Source: Arabidopsis thaliana (taxonomy: Eukaryota; Streptophyta; Magnoliopsida; Brassicales; Brassicaceae). Taken from it: DNA of 64,000 nucleotides. This document shows positions 21,866 through 33,545 of the stretch, one piece after another; positions within the stretch are counted from its first letter, which is position 1, and every line of letters starts with the position of its first letter. The stretch lies in assembly GCF_000001735.4 (NCBI RefSeq), contig NC_003075.7, positions 125,001-189,000 of the forward strand. The letters are read 5' to 3'. Position numbers and translations under genes: made by a program. The notes under the pieces are model-generated. The model was not told the DNA's origin. It ran no database searches and saw only the letters and a list, made by a program, of their open reading frames with translations.

Positions 21866-22962
21866 ATGGGAGGTTGCTGTAGTTCTTCGAGGAAGTCACA
21901 TCTTGTTGGAACACCTGTTTACTATTATGTCAGTAATCCTTTTCACCATCTTGCATTTGTGTTGCTTTGCACTACTGACTATCTATAGATTATGATTTTA
22001 GTTAAAACAAATCGGGACAAGAGCATGATTTTAGAATCTCAACAATTTCTTGTAACAATCTCGCTTGAGTGGTCGATAGTAGACTACTAGAGGTCGTGAG
22101 TGAGCTGTGTTTGAAAAATGTCTTCTGAATTATCTACAGTTATTTGATTGTGACACTCTACAAAGTTTCTATTTATTAAAAGTTTGTTACGCAGTGTCCA
22201 GAATCTTTTGAAGAGCTTGTCCCTTCAGGAACCCGTGCTGGTGTGGGATCAGCATTCACCACAGGCCTCTTGGTTGATATAGGTTTGGAGACATCTATAC
22301 CTGACACCTTTTGTGCTCCTGCTCCTCTTCCATATGATTTGCTTTTGGGGCGACCACAATGCACAGATTCTGAGTCCATCAAAGGAAGGATGAGTGGAAG
22401 CAGTTTTGAAACGCTAGCGACGTGTGAAGATCTTGGGGAATCAGACTGTAAAACTCTAGCCAGCTCAGTCATTCTTTCACCGAGGAAATCAGATTTCTCG
22501 AAACATCAAGGATTGAAGATATTGGTTGATGAAGAGGAGGACTGTTGTCCTATTTGCTTTGAAGGTAAGAAATCAAGACCGTTGAATAAAAAGAACTCTT
22601 TAACTCTTGTTTTTATGAGAGAGCTAAACAGAGTCGTGGATTGCACTATGCAGATTATGATGTTGAGAATCCAAGACTAACGACAAAGTGTGAGCACGAA
22701 TTTCACCTCTCTTGTCTTCTGGAGTGGATTGAAAGAAGCGATAGATGCCCAATATGTGATAAGGTGTGTTTCCCGCTTGAGCTTTCTTTGGCAGATCGAT
22801 TGTCTTGATGATCAAAGAATTGCACTTTACTGTTGGGAATTCGTAGTTAGATCAACCATTGATGGTTGCGTAATTAGGGTAAATAAGTGCACAATTTGGC
22901 AACTAACTAACATTCTGTCTTCTTTAACACAGGAAGTTGTGTTTGATGATCGCTTGAACTAG
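21866..22962 (+). CDS. RHB1A: RING-type E3 ligase RHB1A
   Basis: Four coding exons (21866-21928, 22195-22564, 22654-22763, 22933-22962) give 190 residues with all phases matching. The protein begins MGGCCSSSRKSH: Gly2 for N-myristoylation and Cys4/5 for palmitoylation, so it is probably membrane-attached. The C-terminal RING-H2 starts CCPICFE (about residue 139) and continues through CEHEFHLSCLLEW to RCPICDKEVVF; all zinc ligands are present. The middle is Ser/Thr-rich and disordered. I recognise it as Arabidopsis RHB1A, a predicted ubiquitin ligase. A long 5'-UTR intron (donor near 21056 or 21080, acceptor CTGCAG at 21790) is inferred from splice signals. The RING finger is split across three exons. 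Confidence 0.9.
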
Positions 22963-23957
22963 CATCATTACTATCCCCTGGCTTGAAAGTTTGAAGGTGT
23001 GGCGCTTTGTTTGGTTAGTCTACTACATAATTAGCATACATCTATTTTGTTTCTTCCTCACACACTTTAAGTGTTGGGTCTCCACATTTCCACTTAGTTT
23101 TGTCGTATTGGTTATGTTCGTTTTGCCCTTGTGCGATCATATAGATATACATAACAATTGTAAATATTACCTAGCTTCTTGTTCGTTCGTTTGTGATCTC
23201 CGGGGTGTGATAGAGAAGAAAGGACCACCATTTCAGTATTTTGATTGTTTGCATCTTCAAAATCATGTCCACTCTTGTCTTGATCCATGATTCTATCTTA
23301 GCAATATTGGTTAATGCCCTGATCTGGGAATCATAATAAGCATGATTTTGTTTGTTTGTTTGGTTAAAGAAAGAGAGAGATTCTATTAGATATGGATATA
23401 GTATAATTCCATAGTCTAAAGAGAAACTGAATATTCCAAATAGTAAATTGATCCACATGCGACTAGTCTTGTCGTGTGTAAGATATTAAAAAGAAAATGA
23501 TTCTTTGATTAACACCTTTTGTCTGCTGCATAAAGTAATTAATTAGAAATAATTAAGAAAAAGGTTAGGAATCATTTAAGAAGAAGAGAAAAAAGATGTC
23601 ATGGCTTTGACTTCTAGCCACTTATGTCTGCCACTGCCACCTCCCTCTTCTCAATTCCTATTCTGCCCTTCTCTTTCTTTTAGTTCCTATCCTGCCGGTG
23701 TTGATGAATGAGGGTTAATATAGTAACTTTGGCGTTAGGAACTATAGTTCCAAAACCTTTTTCTGAATGAATTTACTTTTTGGAGGTATGAAGTCACAGC
23801 TTTTACAGATTTTATCTTGCAAAAATTCTCTCCACATTTCAAACGTCTAATAGTTAAAGAGAGCTTTTGTTTTTTCTTTCCCATGTCTATCAGTATCACC
23901 ACCGAGAAAATATCATCAACACCACCAACCAAACATTAACCCACCCGAGAGTACCCA
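22963..23957. other. RHB1A 3' region and RLK4 promoter
   Basis: AT-rich sequence with no supported gene. The last 150 bp form the RLK4 leader. Confidence 0.5.
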
Positions 23958-26496
23958 ATGCCATGTACTACTTATCTTCCTCTTCTTCTTCTCCTCTTCC
24001 TTCTTCCACCACCATCTGTACAAAGCAAAGTTATCATCAAAGGAAACCAAACCATTCTGAGTTTCAAAGCTATTTTCCGGCTTGGTTTCTTCAGCACCAC
24101 CAATGGTTCCTCCAATTGGTACTTGGGTATCTCTTACGCTTCTATGCCAACTCCCACCCACGTTTGGGTCGCCAATCGAATCCGACCCGTTTCGGATCCT
24201 GACTCTTCCACTCTCGAGCTCACCTCCACCGGATACCTAATCGTCAGTAACCTCCGTGACGGCGTCGTTTGGCAGACGGATAACAAACAACCCGGAACCG
24301 ATTTCCGGTTCTCTGAAACCGGGAATCTGATTTTGATCAACGACGACGGTTCTCCGGTTTGGCAGAGCTTTGACAATCCGACTGACACGTGGCTTCCGGG
24401 GATGAATGTCACCGGTCTAACAGCTATGACTTCGTGGCGGAGTCTCTTCGATCCTTCGCCGGGGTTTTACTCTCTGAGACTGAGTCCAAGCTTCAACGAG
24501 TTCCAGCTTGTTTACAAAGGAACCACACCGTATTGGTCCACCGGAAATTGGACCGGAGAAGCCTTCGTCGGCGTTCCGGAAATGACCATTCCTTACATCT
24601 ACAGGTTCCATTTCGTTAACCCTTACACTCCCACGGCGTCGTTTTGGTACATCGTCCCACCGTTGGACTCCGTTTCCGAGCCACGGCTGACGCGGTTCAT
24701 GGTCGGCGCCAACGGCCAGCTGAAGCAGTACACTTGGGATCCACAGACGCAGAGCTGGAACATGTTCTGGTTGCAGCCGGAGGATCCTTGCCGCGTTTAC
24801 AATCTCTGTGGTCAATTAGGGTTTTGTAGCAGCGAATTGCTCAAGCCCTGTGCTTGCATCCGCGGTTTCCGGCCTAGGAACGACGCCGCGTGGAGATCTG
24901 ATGATTACAGCGACGGATGCCGCCGTGAAAACGGTGATTCCGGCGAAAAGAGTGATACTTTTGAAGCCGTTGGTGATCTACGCTACGATGGTGATGTGAA
25001 GATGTCACGGTTGCAGGTAAGCAAGAGCTCTTGCGCCAAAACTTGCTTAGGAAACTCTTCTTGTGTTGGTTTTTATCATAAGGAGAAGTCTAATCTCTGC
25101 AAAATTTTACTCGAGTCGCCGAATAATCTGAAGAATTCGAGCTCGTGGACTGGAGTTAGTGAAGATGTATTGTATATCAGAGAACCAAAGAAAGGGAATT
25201 CAAAGGGAAACATCTCTAAGTCTATAATTATATTGTGCAGCGTTGTTGGGTCAATCTCAGTTCTTGGGTTTACATTGTTAGTGCCATTGATTCTGTTGAA
25301 GAGGAGTCGAAAGAGGAAGAAGACTAGGAAACAAGACGAAGATGGGTTTGCTGTGTTGAATCTTAAGGTATTTTCTTTCAAGGAGCTTCAATCAGCTACC
25401 AATGGGTTCTCGGATAAGGTCGGACACGGCGGTTTTGGGGCGGTGTTTAAGGGAACATTACCGGGTTCTTCTACATTCGTGGCTGTGAAACGCTTAGAAA
25501 GACCTGGAAGCGGGGAGAGTGAGTTCCGGGCAGAGGTATGCACCATTGGGAACATTCAACATGTCAATCTCGTTAGGCTTAGAGGTTTCTGTTCAGAGAA
25601 TCTTCATAGGCTTCTTGTCTATGATTACATGCCACAAGGATCCTTGAGTTCCTATCTGTCTAGAACAAGCCCCAAATTGCTAAGCTGGGAGACCCGTTTC
25701 AGGATCGCGTTAGGTACTGCCAAAGGGATCGCGTACTTGCATGAAGGATGCAGGGACTGTATTATACACTGTGATATCAAACCGGAGAACATTCTTTTGG
25801 ACAGTGATTACAACGCCAAAGTGTCTGATTTTGGCTTGGCTAAGCTCCTTGGACGTGACTTCAGCAGAGTTCTAGCCACGATGAGAGGGACATGGGGCTA
25901 CGTGGCTCCCGAATGGATATCTGGTTTGCCCATCACGACAAAAGCTGATGTGTATAGCTTTGGAATGACATTGCTCGAGCTGATCGGTGGTAGAAGAAAT
26001 GTCATTGTTAATAGCGATACACTGGGAGAGAAAGAGACAGAACCAGAGAAATGGTATTTAGAGAATGTCTTTTACTTGGAATCAATTGTAAGAGAGAAAA
26101 AAACATATACATTGAATCAATGAATCCCTTTTCAGGTTCTTTCCGCCATGGGCAGCGCGTGAGATCATACAAGGCAATGTGGACTCTGTGGTTGACTCTA
26201 GACTCAACGGAGAATATAACACTGAAGAGGTGACGAGGATGGCAACGGTGGCGATATGGTGCATACAAGACAATGAAGAGATAAGGCCAGCAATGGGAAC
26301 GGTAGTGAAGATGCTTGAAGGAGTTGTGGAGGTGACGGTTCCTCCACCGCCTAAATTAATACAAGCTCTTGTCTCCGGCGATTCATACCGAGGAGTGAGC
26401 GGCACAAGCTGTAGTGAAGGCCATGGCTGTTCGGATCTCAATACAGGTTTGTCTAGCCCTGGCTCACGGTCGTCTTTTGGTAGACCTTCTCCTTGA
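23958..26496 (+). CDS. RLK4: G-type lectin S-receptor-like kinase (RLK4, SD2 class)
   Basis: Two exons (23958-26053 and 26136-26496) join within a Trp codon to give 818 residues. The signal peptide covers residues 1-23. A bulb-type lectin domain follows (about 25-150, WYLGISY, TPTHVWVANR), then an S-locus glycoprotein/EGF-like region (CGQLGFCSS), a PAN-like Cys-rich block (about 345-405), and a TM helix at 422-448. In the kinase domain the P-loop is GHGGFG (about 490-495), Lys511 is in VAVKRL, HCDIKPEN has Asp606, and DFGLAK starts at 624. The HCD in place of HRD marks a non-RD kinase, common among immunity-type receptors. I recognise it as RLK4 (AT4G00340). Ligand unknown. The single intron in the kinase subdomain region is unusual for SD-type genes, which are often intronless (SD2) or six-intron (SD1). 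Confidence 0.92.
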
Positions 26497-26977
26497 TCAA
26501 TTTTGTAAGGTGATTTGGTCAAAACCAGCCTTAAATGTTTTAAGTGTTGCTCTCTAAGAGGGTTTAATTAGTTTAAACTGTATTTGTTGGTTGTATGATA
26601 TTTGACTTAATCGACATTAACAGTTAAAACCATGGATTATGTCTTTCTTCTTAGTTTGAAAGTTCTTGTCACTTTGATAATCTTCTAATGGCATATATGT
26701 AAATTCTTACAGAATGTATTGTATGAGAATCATTACGTGATTGAATCAATAAACCCATGTCGATACTTTAAACTATATGAACGGTCACAATAAACCCATG
26801 TTCTCTCTTCTTCTACTCCACGGCTAACCTTAATCTTAGGCAAACCAGAAACACAAATTACAAGAACAAACATAAAAAAGAATCTCTTGTCTTGTCTGCT
26901 TTCAATCCTCATGTCTCTAATCCTCCCCAAGTAGAGAAATATAAAAACTTAGACAAATATTGCCACAACCGGTGAAA

Positions 26978-28988
26978 ATGGAGATCCCGGTTCGAGAGGA
27001 GAGAAGATCCTCCTCATCCTCTGCCGGACCATTACAACAAACCATCTCCTTAGCAGCTGACGACGCCATCGATAGCGGTCCATCCTCTCCGCTTGTCGTC
27101 AAAGTCTCTGTCTTCGAAACAGAGCATGAGACGACCAAGCTTATCCACGCGCCGTCAACTCTGCTCGGTGAAACCACCGGAGACGCTGATTTTCCTCCCA
27201 TTCAAAGCTTTAGAGATGCTAAACTTGTTTGTGTGGTTGAAACGTCTAAGCTTTGGGAAATAGCTGCACCTATAGCTTTCAACATTCTTTGTAATTACGG
27301 TGTTAACTCCTTCACAAGCATCTTCGTTGGCCATATCGGCGATCTTGAGCTTTCTGCCGTCGCCATCGCTCTCTCCGTCGTCTCTAATTTCTCCTTTGGT
27401 TTCTTGGTGATTAAAATAACCTTCCTCTACTCTGCTTTTTTCCTCCTCTGTTTCTTGCGTTTTCTCTAACTTTCTAGAAAAAAACTGCAGCTGGGAATGG
27501 CGAGTGCGTTGGAAACGTTATGTGGACAAGCGTTTGGAGCGGGACAAATGGATATGTTAGGTGTTTATATGCAGCGTTCTTGGCTTATCCTCCTCGGAAC
27601 TTCCGTCTGCTTGCTTCCTCTCTACATCTACGCAACTCCACTTCTCATTTTACTCGGCCAAGAACCCGAAATCGCAGAGATCTCTGGCAAATTCACTACA
27701 CAAATCATCCCTCAAATGTTTGCGCTCGCTATCAACTTCCCGACTCAGAAGTTTCTCCAGTCACAGAGCAAAGTAGGGATCATGGCATGGATCGGTTTCT
27801 TCGCTTTGACCCTTCACATTTTCATCCTCTACCTCTTTATAAACGTTTTCAAGTGGGGGCTAAACGGTGCAGCGGCTGCATTTGATGTCTCGGCTTGGGG
27901 AATCGCGATCGCGCAGGTTGTTTATGTTGTAGGGTGGTGTAAAGACGGTTGGAAAGGGCTGTCTTGGTTAGCGTTTCAAGACGTTTGGCCGTTTTTGAAA
28001 CTGTCGTTTGCGTCTGCGGTTATGCTTTGTCTAGAGATTTGGTACTTCATGACGATCATTGTCTTAACTGGACATCTTGAAGACCCTGTCATAGCCGTTG
28101 GATCTCTCTCAATCTGGTTAACCGTTAGACCTCTTCACAAACTCAAAGATTTACATTTTCTTCTATATCTGATAACACTTTTCTTTCTCTCAGTATGAAC
28201 ATTAATGGATGGGAAGGAATGTTGTTCATAGGAATCAATGCAGCTATAAGGTAAAAAGCAAAAGCAATCTTTGTGTCTTCTAAAAGAAGGCGTTAGACTT
28301 ATATATATGTTTCTTTCAGTGTTAGGGTGTCGAATGAGCTAGGATCGGGACATCCACGAGCTGCGAAATACTCCGTGATCGTAACGGTGATAGAGTCTCT
28401 CGTCATTGGAGTAGTGTGTGCAATTGTAATTCTGATAACACGAGATGACTTTGCTGTGATTTTTACGGAGAGTGAAGAGATGAGAAAGGCGGTAGCTGAT
28501 CTTGCGTACCTGCTCGGTATAACGATGATTCTCAACAGTTTACAACCAGTTATATCAGGAGTTGCAGTAGGAGGAGGATGGCAAGCACCGGTGGCTTATA
28601 TAAACTTGTTTTGTTACTACGCTTTTGGATTACCTCTAGGGTTTTTGTTAGGTTATAAAACAAGCCTTGGCGTACAGGTAAAGCCACATAGCCTCCGGTC
28701 TAATTATTTTGGTTTAAGTTGATGAAATTGCTTTATGTGGTTTTTCAGGGGATATGGATTGGTATGATATGTGGGACTAGTCTTCAGACTCTCATACTTT
28801 TGTACATGATCTACATAACCAATTGGAACAAAGAGGTACCCCCACTCATTTCAGGTTTTATAATCAAATCTTTCACACAAATTGAAGTAAAATGATTCAC
28901 TATCTTAATTTATTAGGTGGAACAAGCTTCGGAGAGAATGAAACAATGGGGAGCTGGATATGAGAAATTAGAAAAAATAGCAACTTAA
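26978..28988 (+). CDS. DTX34: MATE/DTX efflux transporter (AT4G00350)
   Basis: Six exons (26978-27406, 27491-28116, 28194-28250, 28320-28677, 28749-28835, 28917-28988) give 542 residues with all phases matching. A long acidic/Ser-rich N-terminal cytosolic region (about 95 residues) precedes twelve membrane helices in two MatE repeats. Diagnostic words include ALETLCGQAFGAGQ (repeat 1) and VRVSNELGSGHPRAAKYS (repeat 2), characteristic of plant DTX antiporters. MATE carriers exchange H+ or Na+ for organic cations, flavonoids or citrate; the substrate cannot be read from sequence. The ATG at 26978 is the first in the frame. The symbol is from memory and less certain than the family. Confidence 0.9.
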
Positions 28989-30206
28989 ATGATTTTGGGA
29001 AAAAAAATTATATATACACTTCACTTTATATCTTATGTTATACAGCAATATATTTTTCATTGTATATATCAATTTTTTTTGTAATACCAAATTGTATATG
29101 TCATCAAAATATAATTTATCATACATTTGTAAATTTTTAATCTTATCAAAATGATGATTTAAATCTACTAATTCGACCTTATTCAATCATTTCATTATTT
29201 TTACCTACTACGGCCGATTGTCAGGAATAAATTAGGCCGGACAAAAATCCAGAATCGGTTATCCGAATCGAAATCAACCCAAAAAATTGGATCCGAAATC
29301 AAACTCGAACCCGAAGATTTATCCTATTAGGTCTTAAATTCTTCTACCGAAAAAAACGAACCCGAATCCGAAAATACTCAAATATTTTATTCAAAAATCT
29401 AAATTTTACCTGAAACTCAAAATTTTACCCGAAAATCTGGATATTTACCCAAAAAATCTGGATATTTACCCAAAAATTCGGATATCGATTCCAAAAAAGG
29501 GTCTAAAAATCTATATCCAAACTCGATTGGACCCGAACCGAAATTGAACCGACATTTTAGATTTACCCTATTGGATCCTAAACTTCTAACCCGAAAAATC
29601 TGTATCCGATTGGATTTTATCCGAATCCGACTCGCTTACCCGAATGTCCAGTAAATGAAACCGGTCTACCCATTACCCGGTTTGGTCTTTGCTTCCCAGA
29701 GAATAATTCTTTTGTAGAGTATATTTTCACACTTGCAGCGCAATCGAGGCGGTTTTTGGTTGCAATCGTCTCATCACAATCACATCATCATCGTCTTCGT
29801 CTTCTTCTTCGTCGGCACATACTTTGTCTTCTCATCTCCTCCATTATTTTGATCTTATCGCAACAGATCTCTCATCTCCTTCACTTGTTGACTGTGTAAG
29901 TCTATCCGATTCTTTCGTCTTCCCTGGATTTTTTTCTCCGTCAACGATCCTTTGTTCAGATCGATCTGTTTCGTCTAGTCTCAGTTTCAATTTCGTGCTT
30001 TGATTGGTTTATGAGTTTGATTTATTGGAATATATGATCTTATCTTATCCATGGTTGACGATCGTGTCTAGAATCGAAGTTGCTGAATAGCTTTGATCGT
30101 CGTTAGCTTATATGAATTCTGATGGTTTTTGTTATTGGATCAGCTTAAGATTATTCTTGTTGATTTGTTGTTATTTGATCAAATTTTGTAGTTATACCAC
30201 AGGACA
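28989..30206. other. Intergenic region and spliced ATI2 leader
   Basis: A block of degenerate CCCGAA/CCGAAATC words occupies about 29225-29660. The ATI2 leader begins near 29730. A 5'-UTR intron fits 29896-30202 (donor TGT|GTAAGT, acceptor CCACAG three bases before the ATG). Confidence 0.5.
29225..29660. repeat. Low-complexity CCGAA-word block
   Basis: Degenerate repeats of AACCCGAA, ATCCGAAATC, TTTACCC and GGATATTTACCCAAAAA. It is similar in flavour to, but not clearly alignable with, the GGTTCGGTT family elsewhere in the window. Confidence 0.5.
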
Positions 30207-31090
30207 ATGGCTGACAAAGATGAAGCAGCGACGCGTGGAAATGATTGGGAAGTTGTTTCTCTTACTGCTTCAGCTTACGCTGCTGCTCCTGGTCCTAAAC
30301 CAGTAGTGGACTCGAAAGATGATGATCACAAGGAAGTTACTCCTTGTTACGAAGCTGAGACATCTCATCCCTTATACATGTCTCGCCACTTTGTTTTCCC
30401 ACCAACTGGTCAGCTTGAGAATACTAGTGACCTTACCGAGGCTAGCTTAACGGGGTCTCATTGCAAGGAAGGGAGTGATTTGAGTCTGAAAGGGTTGGAT
30501 TTATCAGATGATTTCGGAGGACTTGAGTTTTCCGAGGATAAAGGCAAGAAAGAAGAAAACATTTACACGACAGCTATGAGTTCTCTGGACGATGAAAGAG
30601 CTATCGGTGGCTCACACGTGTATGAACCTGTTGAAGAACCGACCGAGCCTGTTTCTCCTTCTGATGTTACACTTGATCTGAATCCTATTAAAGATGATGA
30701 GGTAGCAAACTCGCCACCTAGCGAAGAAGCTTGGTGGAAAAGAAGCGTTGCCTCTTTGATTGCCCAAGCGAAAGAAACTAATACAGTTTGGTCCATCTGC
30801 ATAGCCGCAGCTGTAATGGGAATTGTGATTCTTGGCCAACATTGGCAACAGGAGAGGTGGCAGATTTTGCAGCAAAAGTGGGAATCAAGCATTGGAAACG
30901 AGGTATTTAGTTTAGGATCACTATTCTTCGAACCTCCATGGTATGATGTGAGTCTTAACTATGTAACAACACTCTTTGGTTGCAGAAAGCTGGAAGATTG
31001 ATGGGGCCAATCTCTCGACTAAAACAAGCATTTGTCGGGGGACAGCGGCGGGATTCATTCATCCGAGCCAGCGCCCAAAACGACCGTTAA
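30207..31090 (+). CDS. ATI2: ATG8-interacting protein 2 (ATI2)
   Basis: Exons 30207-30902 and 30986-31090 join in frame (GT-AG) to 266 residues. The N-terminal two-thirds are acidic and disordered. A candidate ATG8-interacting motif, WEVV (residues 14-17, preceded by Asp), sits near the N-terminus as expected for an AIM/LIR. A single TM helix spans about 195-212 (VWSICIAAAVMGIVILG), followed by a Gln/Trp-rich amphipathic segment and a basic C-terminus. I recognise it as Arabidopsis ATI2, a plant-specific ER- and plastid-associated protein that binds ATG8 and directs cargo to the vacuole under carbon starvation. The first ATG lies three bases after an intron acceptor. Confidence 0.9.
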
Positions 31091-31573
31091 ATCAAAACAA
31101 AAAGGTGAATTACTTTGATGATGACGATAAGAACAAGAGTAGCTTCTTTGGGGTCGAAAAACATGGATGTCTGGTGTGTGAATGTGTTTGGTACTTCTCT
31201 TCAGGTCATGGTTTTTGTACATATTTCTTTGGTGTGAAACAATCATTTACCCATTTCATTATCTCAATGCCCTATTACTCTCTTTCTCTGTTTATATCAT
31301 AATCAGATACTCAGTGTCTCCTGTTATGTTTTTGTTGGTCAAATTGAAAACTCTTTATTTTGGTTAGAGAATTTTGAAAACAACAAAAATCACATTCACA
31401 TTCACCCTATATACCAACATTTACATGATCTTACATAAAAAGAAAAAAAAATTATCATGAAATTTTATTTATGTTTAAAGACGAAGATATGAAAAGTATT
31501 ATATGGCACGATTGAATAATATATTGGTAGAACATTTTTATTTCAATAGTAGAAACTAAGAATTCCAATAAAA

Positions 31574-31825
31574 TTAGTTGTAAAGACAACAACATTGAAG
31601 AGTGTCTACACTAGGATTAGGAATACACAAAGCACGACTAGGTTTGCCTCCACAAGTCGGGATACAATCATTTTTCATTCGGCATGGTCCTTTGAATTTC
31701 ACATTATAGAAACGTATCATCCATAATTCCTGTTCGATCATTTTACAAAATTTATCATCAACATCATAATTCTCTGTTAGTAACTTACATGATTGATTGG
31801 TCTTGTTCTTTATGAAGTTTTTTTT
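31574..31825 (-). pseudogene. Defensin-like cysteine-rich exon, unannotated or decayed
   Basis: The minus strand is open from 31825 to a TAA at 31574-31576. It encodes nine cysteines in a DEFL-like pattern: SCK, FCK, GPCR, NDCIPTCGG, RALCIPN and a terminal CCCLYN. The GPCR-x-DC-x3-C-GG core and C-terminal CCC resemble Arabidopsis defensin-like secreted peptides. These usually have a first exon for a signal peptide and a second exon for the mature peptide. A plausible acceptor (CATAAAG) lies near 31806-31812. I could not find a convincing signal-peptide exon upstream (31830-32200), so the gene may be broken, or the first exon lies further away. Confidence 0.5.
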
Positions 31826-32889
31826 TTATCTTTGTTTGAGAAAACAATCATAAATATACGTATCAATCACAACTATTTTCTTTATCAGCCGTATCAACCA
31901 CATTTAATGTGTGTGTGTGTGTATACTATGCTTTTGCGAAAATTCCATATACACTACATATAAAACTTATTCATTTCCACATATGTACATGACTTATTCA
32001 AAACTCCTATAAATAAAATTCACAAAAGTTCAAATTGTTAATCGTTAAGTAAGTTTTTTTTTGGTCAAAAAAAAGGTTCGAAAATCTAAATCGATGATAC
32101 TATATAGTTTACAAAAATAATGTCAAACTTTTGCATTTTGTGTTGACTTTATAAATCTTTGGCCAAAAATATTGTATGGTTAAATGAAAATGAGATCGAT
32201 TTCTAACTTAGACAATATTAAAGATCATAACCCAATGGAAAGATCATCTCTAGATCTGTGGTAACTCAAAAATTTCCAAGAAAAAACATTTAGTTATGAC
32301 ATTTTGGTGATAAGGTCCATGACTAAAGAGCCGGTGGATATTTTTTTTACTTAAAGTGTGTTACTATTAATTCTTTTTGTTGTAAAGCACAATCAAAGTC
32401 CATGACTAAAGAGCCTACATGGTATATGAATTGTTTTGAATTTTCCATGCTTGGACTTTTATGGGATTAAGATTCGGACTCCATCCTCCATTAGTCAATT
32501 GGAGAACATCATCCGACTGTTTCATCGATTTCCAGATATTAATGCCATAAATAATTTGAACTTACTTTTATATACTTCATTCTTTGGTCTCCGGATTGAT
32601 TTACAGATATCTTCAATTTTCATCTCCACTATTGTGCACTATAAGACTATCACCAATTGAAGTTTATTAAAATCTATCTATGTGTCACCAAAAATAAGTC
32701 AACTGCGATATTAAATGTTTTTACAAAAGTAGGTTGGCAAGCAATTAACACCGGCAAATTAAATACAACAATCATAATTCATCATTTGTATTTGATTTCT
32801 TTTTTTAAAAATGTACTCCTATTTTTTTAATTTTTTGTTCGACAAGTCAATGGTAAGAGAAATTGTAAACATAGCTGATACGATGCGGT

Positions 32890-33545
32890 TGAATTTGAAT
32901 TCTTTGCGTTAGATTATCTGCTTTTGTGTTTGCACTTCAAAGAACTAAGGATAAAGAAAAAGAATCAAATTCCTCCATATCGTTCTGTATCGCCTCCATG
33001 TACGTAAAGAAAGTTGGTCACTCTTACGGAAAGACACCATTTTTACCAGGTCTGAGCAATTTATAAGGAAAGCTATTTTTCACTTGCCTTGTACTCTATT
33101 AAATACTAGGGATGATTCAGCATCCGCAAACAGTAAATGAGAAACCGCATGACTTGCATTTACCACCTTTATACTAATTATTAACTTATCTATTTATGCT
33201 TTCTGAATATTAGCAATCAGCACTTTTGTGCATAGTACATATAAATATGAGGAGAGAGGATCTTCTTGTCGTAGGCCGCATTGGGGAGTAATTAAGCCTC
33301 TTGATTGACCGTTAAGTAGCGCCATATGTTAGACTGATGTGATACACCACATCATCCATTGTATTTATGTCTCCCAACAATCCATTTTTCATAATAAACT
33401 CTCGATAAAATTTGATTCAATCTGATCATAAGCCTTTCATGTTAGTTTTTATAACCATAAACTTTCTTTTGTATGACGAATTTGTTCAGAGACCATAAAA
33501 CATCTCTTGCGTTATAAGAATATTATCTAAAATCAATGGTCTTTC
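32890..33545 (-). mobile_element. Decayed non-LTR retrotransposon (LINE) fragment
   Basis: Minus-strand translation in shifting frames gives plant LINE reverse-transcriptase words: LILDNILITQEMF (33540 downward), AYDQIE.NFIESLLWKM, WMMWCITSV, LLNGQSRGLITPQCGLRQ then DPLSSYL, and SHAVSHLLFADAE. Further along (32895-33020) come QNDMEEFDSFSL and SANTKADNLTQRI, matching the RNase H-like tail found at the C-terminus of plant LINE polyproteins. The piece between the RT and the tail is missing, and several stops and frameshifts interrupt it. It is an internally deleted, inactive copy. Confidence 0.75.

Noticed and set aside
24134-24815. Long antisense frames (up to 132 codons) opposite RLK4
   Set aside because: They lie opposite a fully supported lectin-kinase exon; GC-rich codon choice keeps the opposite strand open. 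No family resemblance or splice signals.
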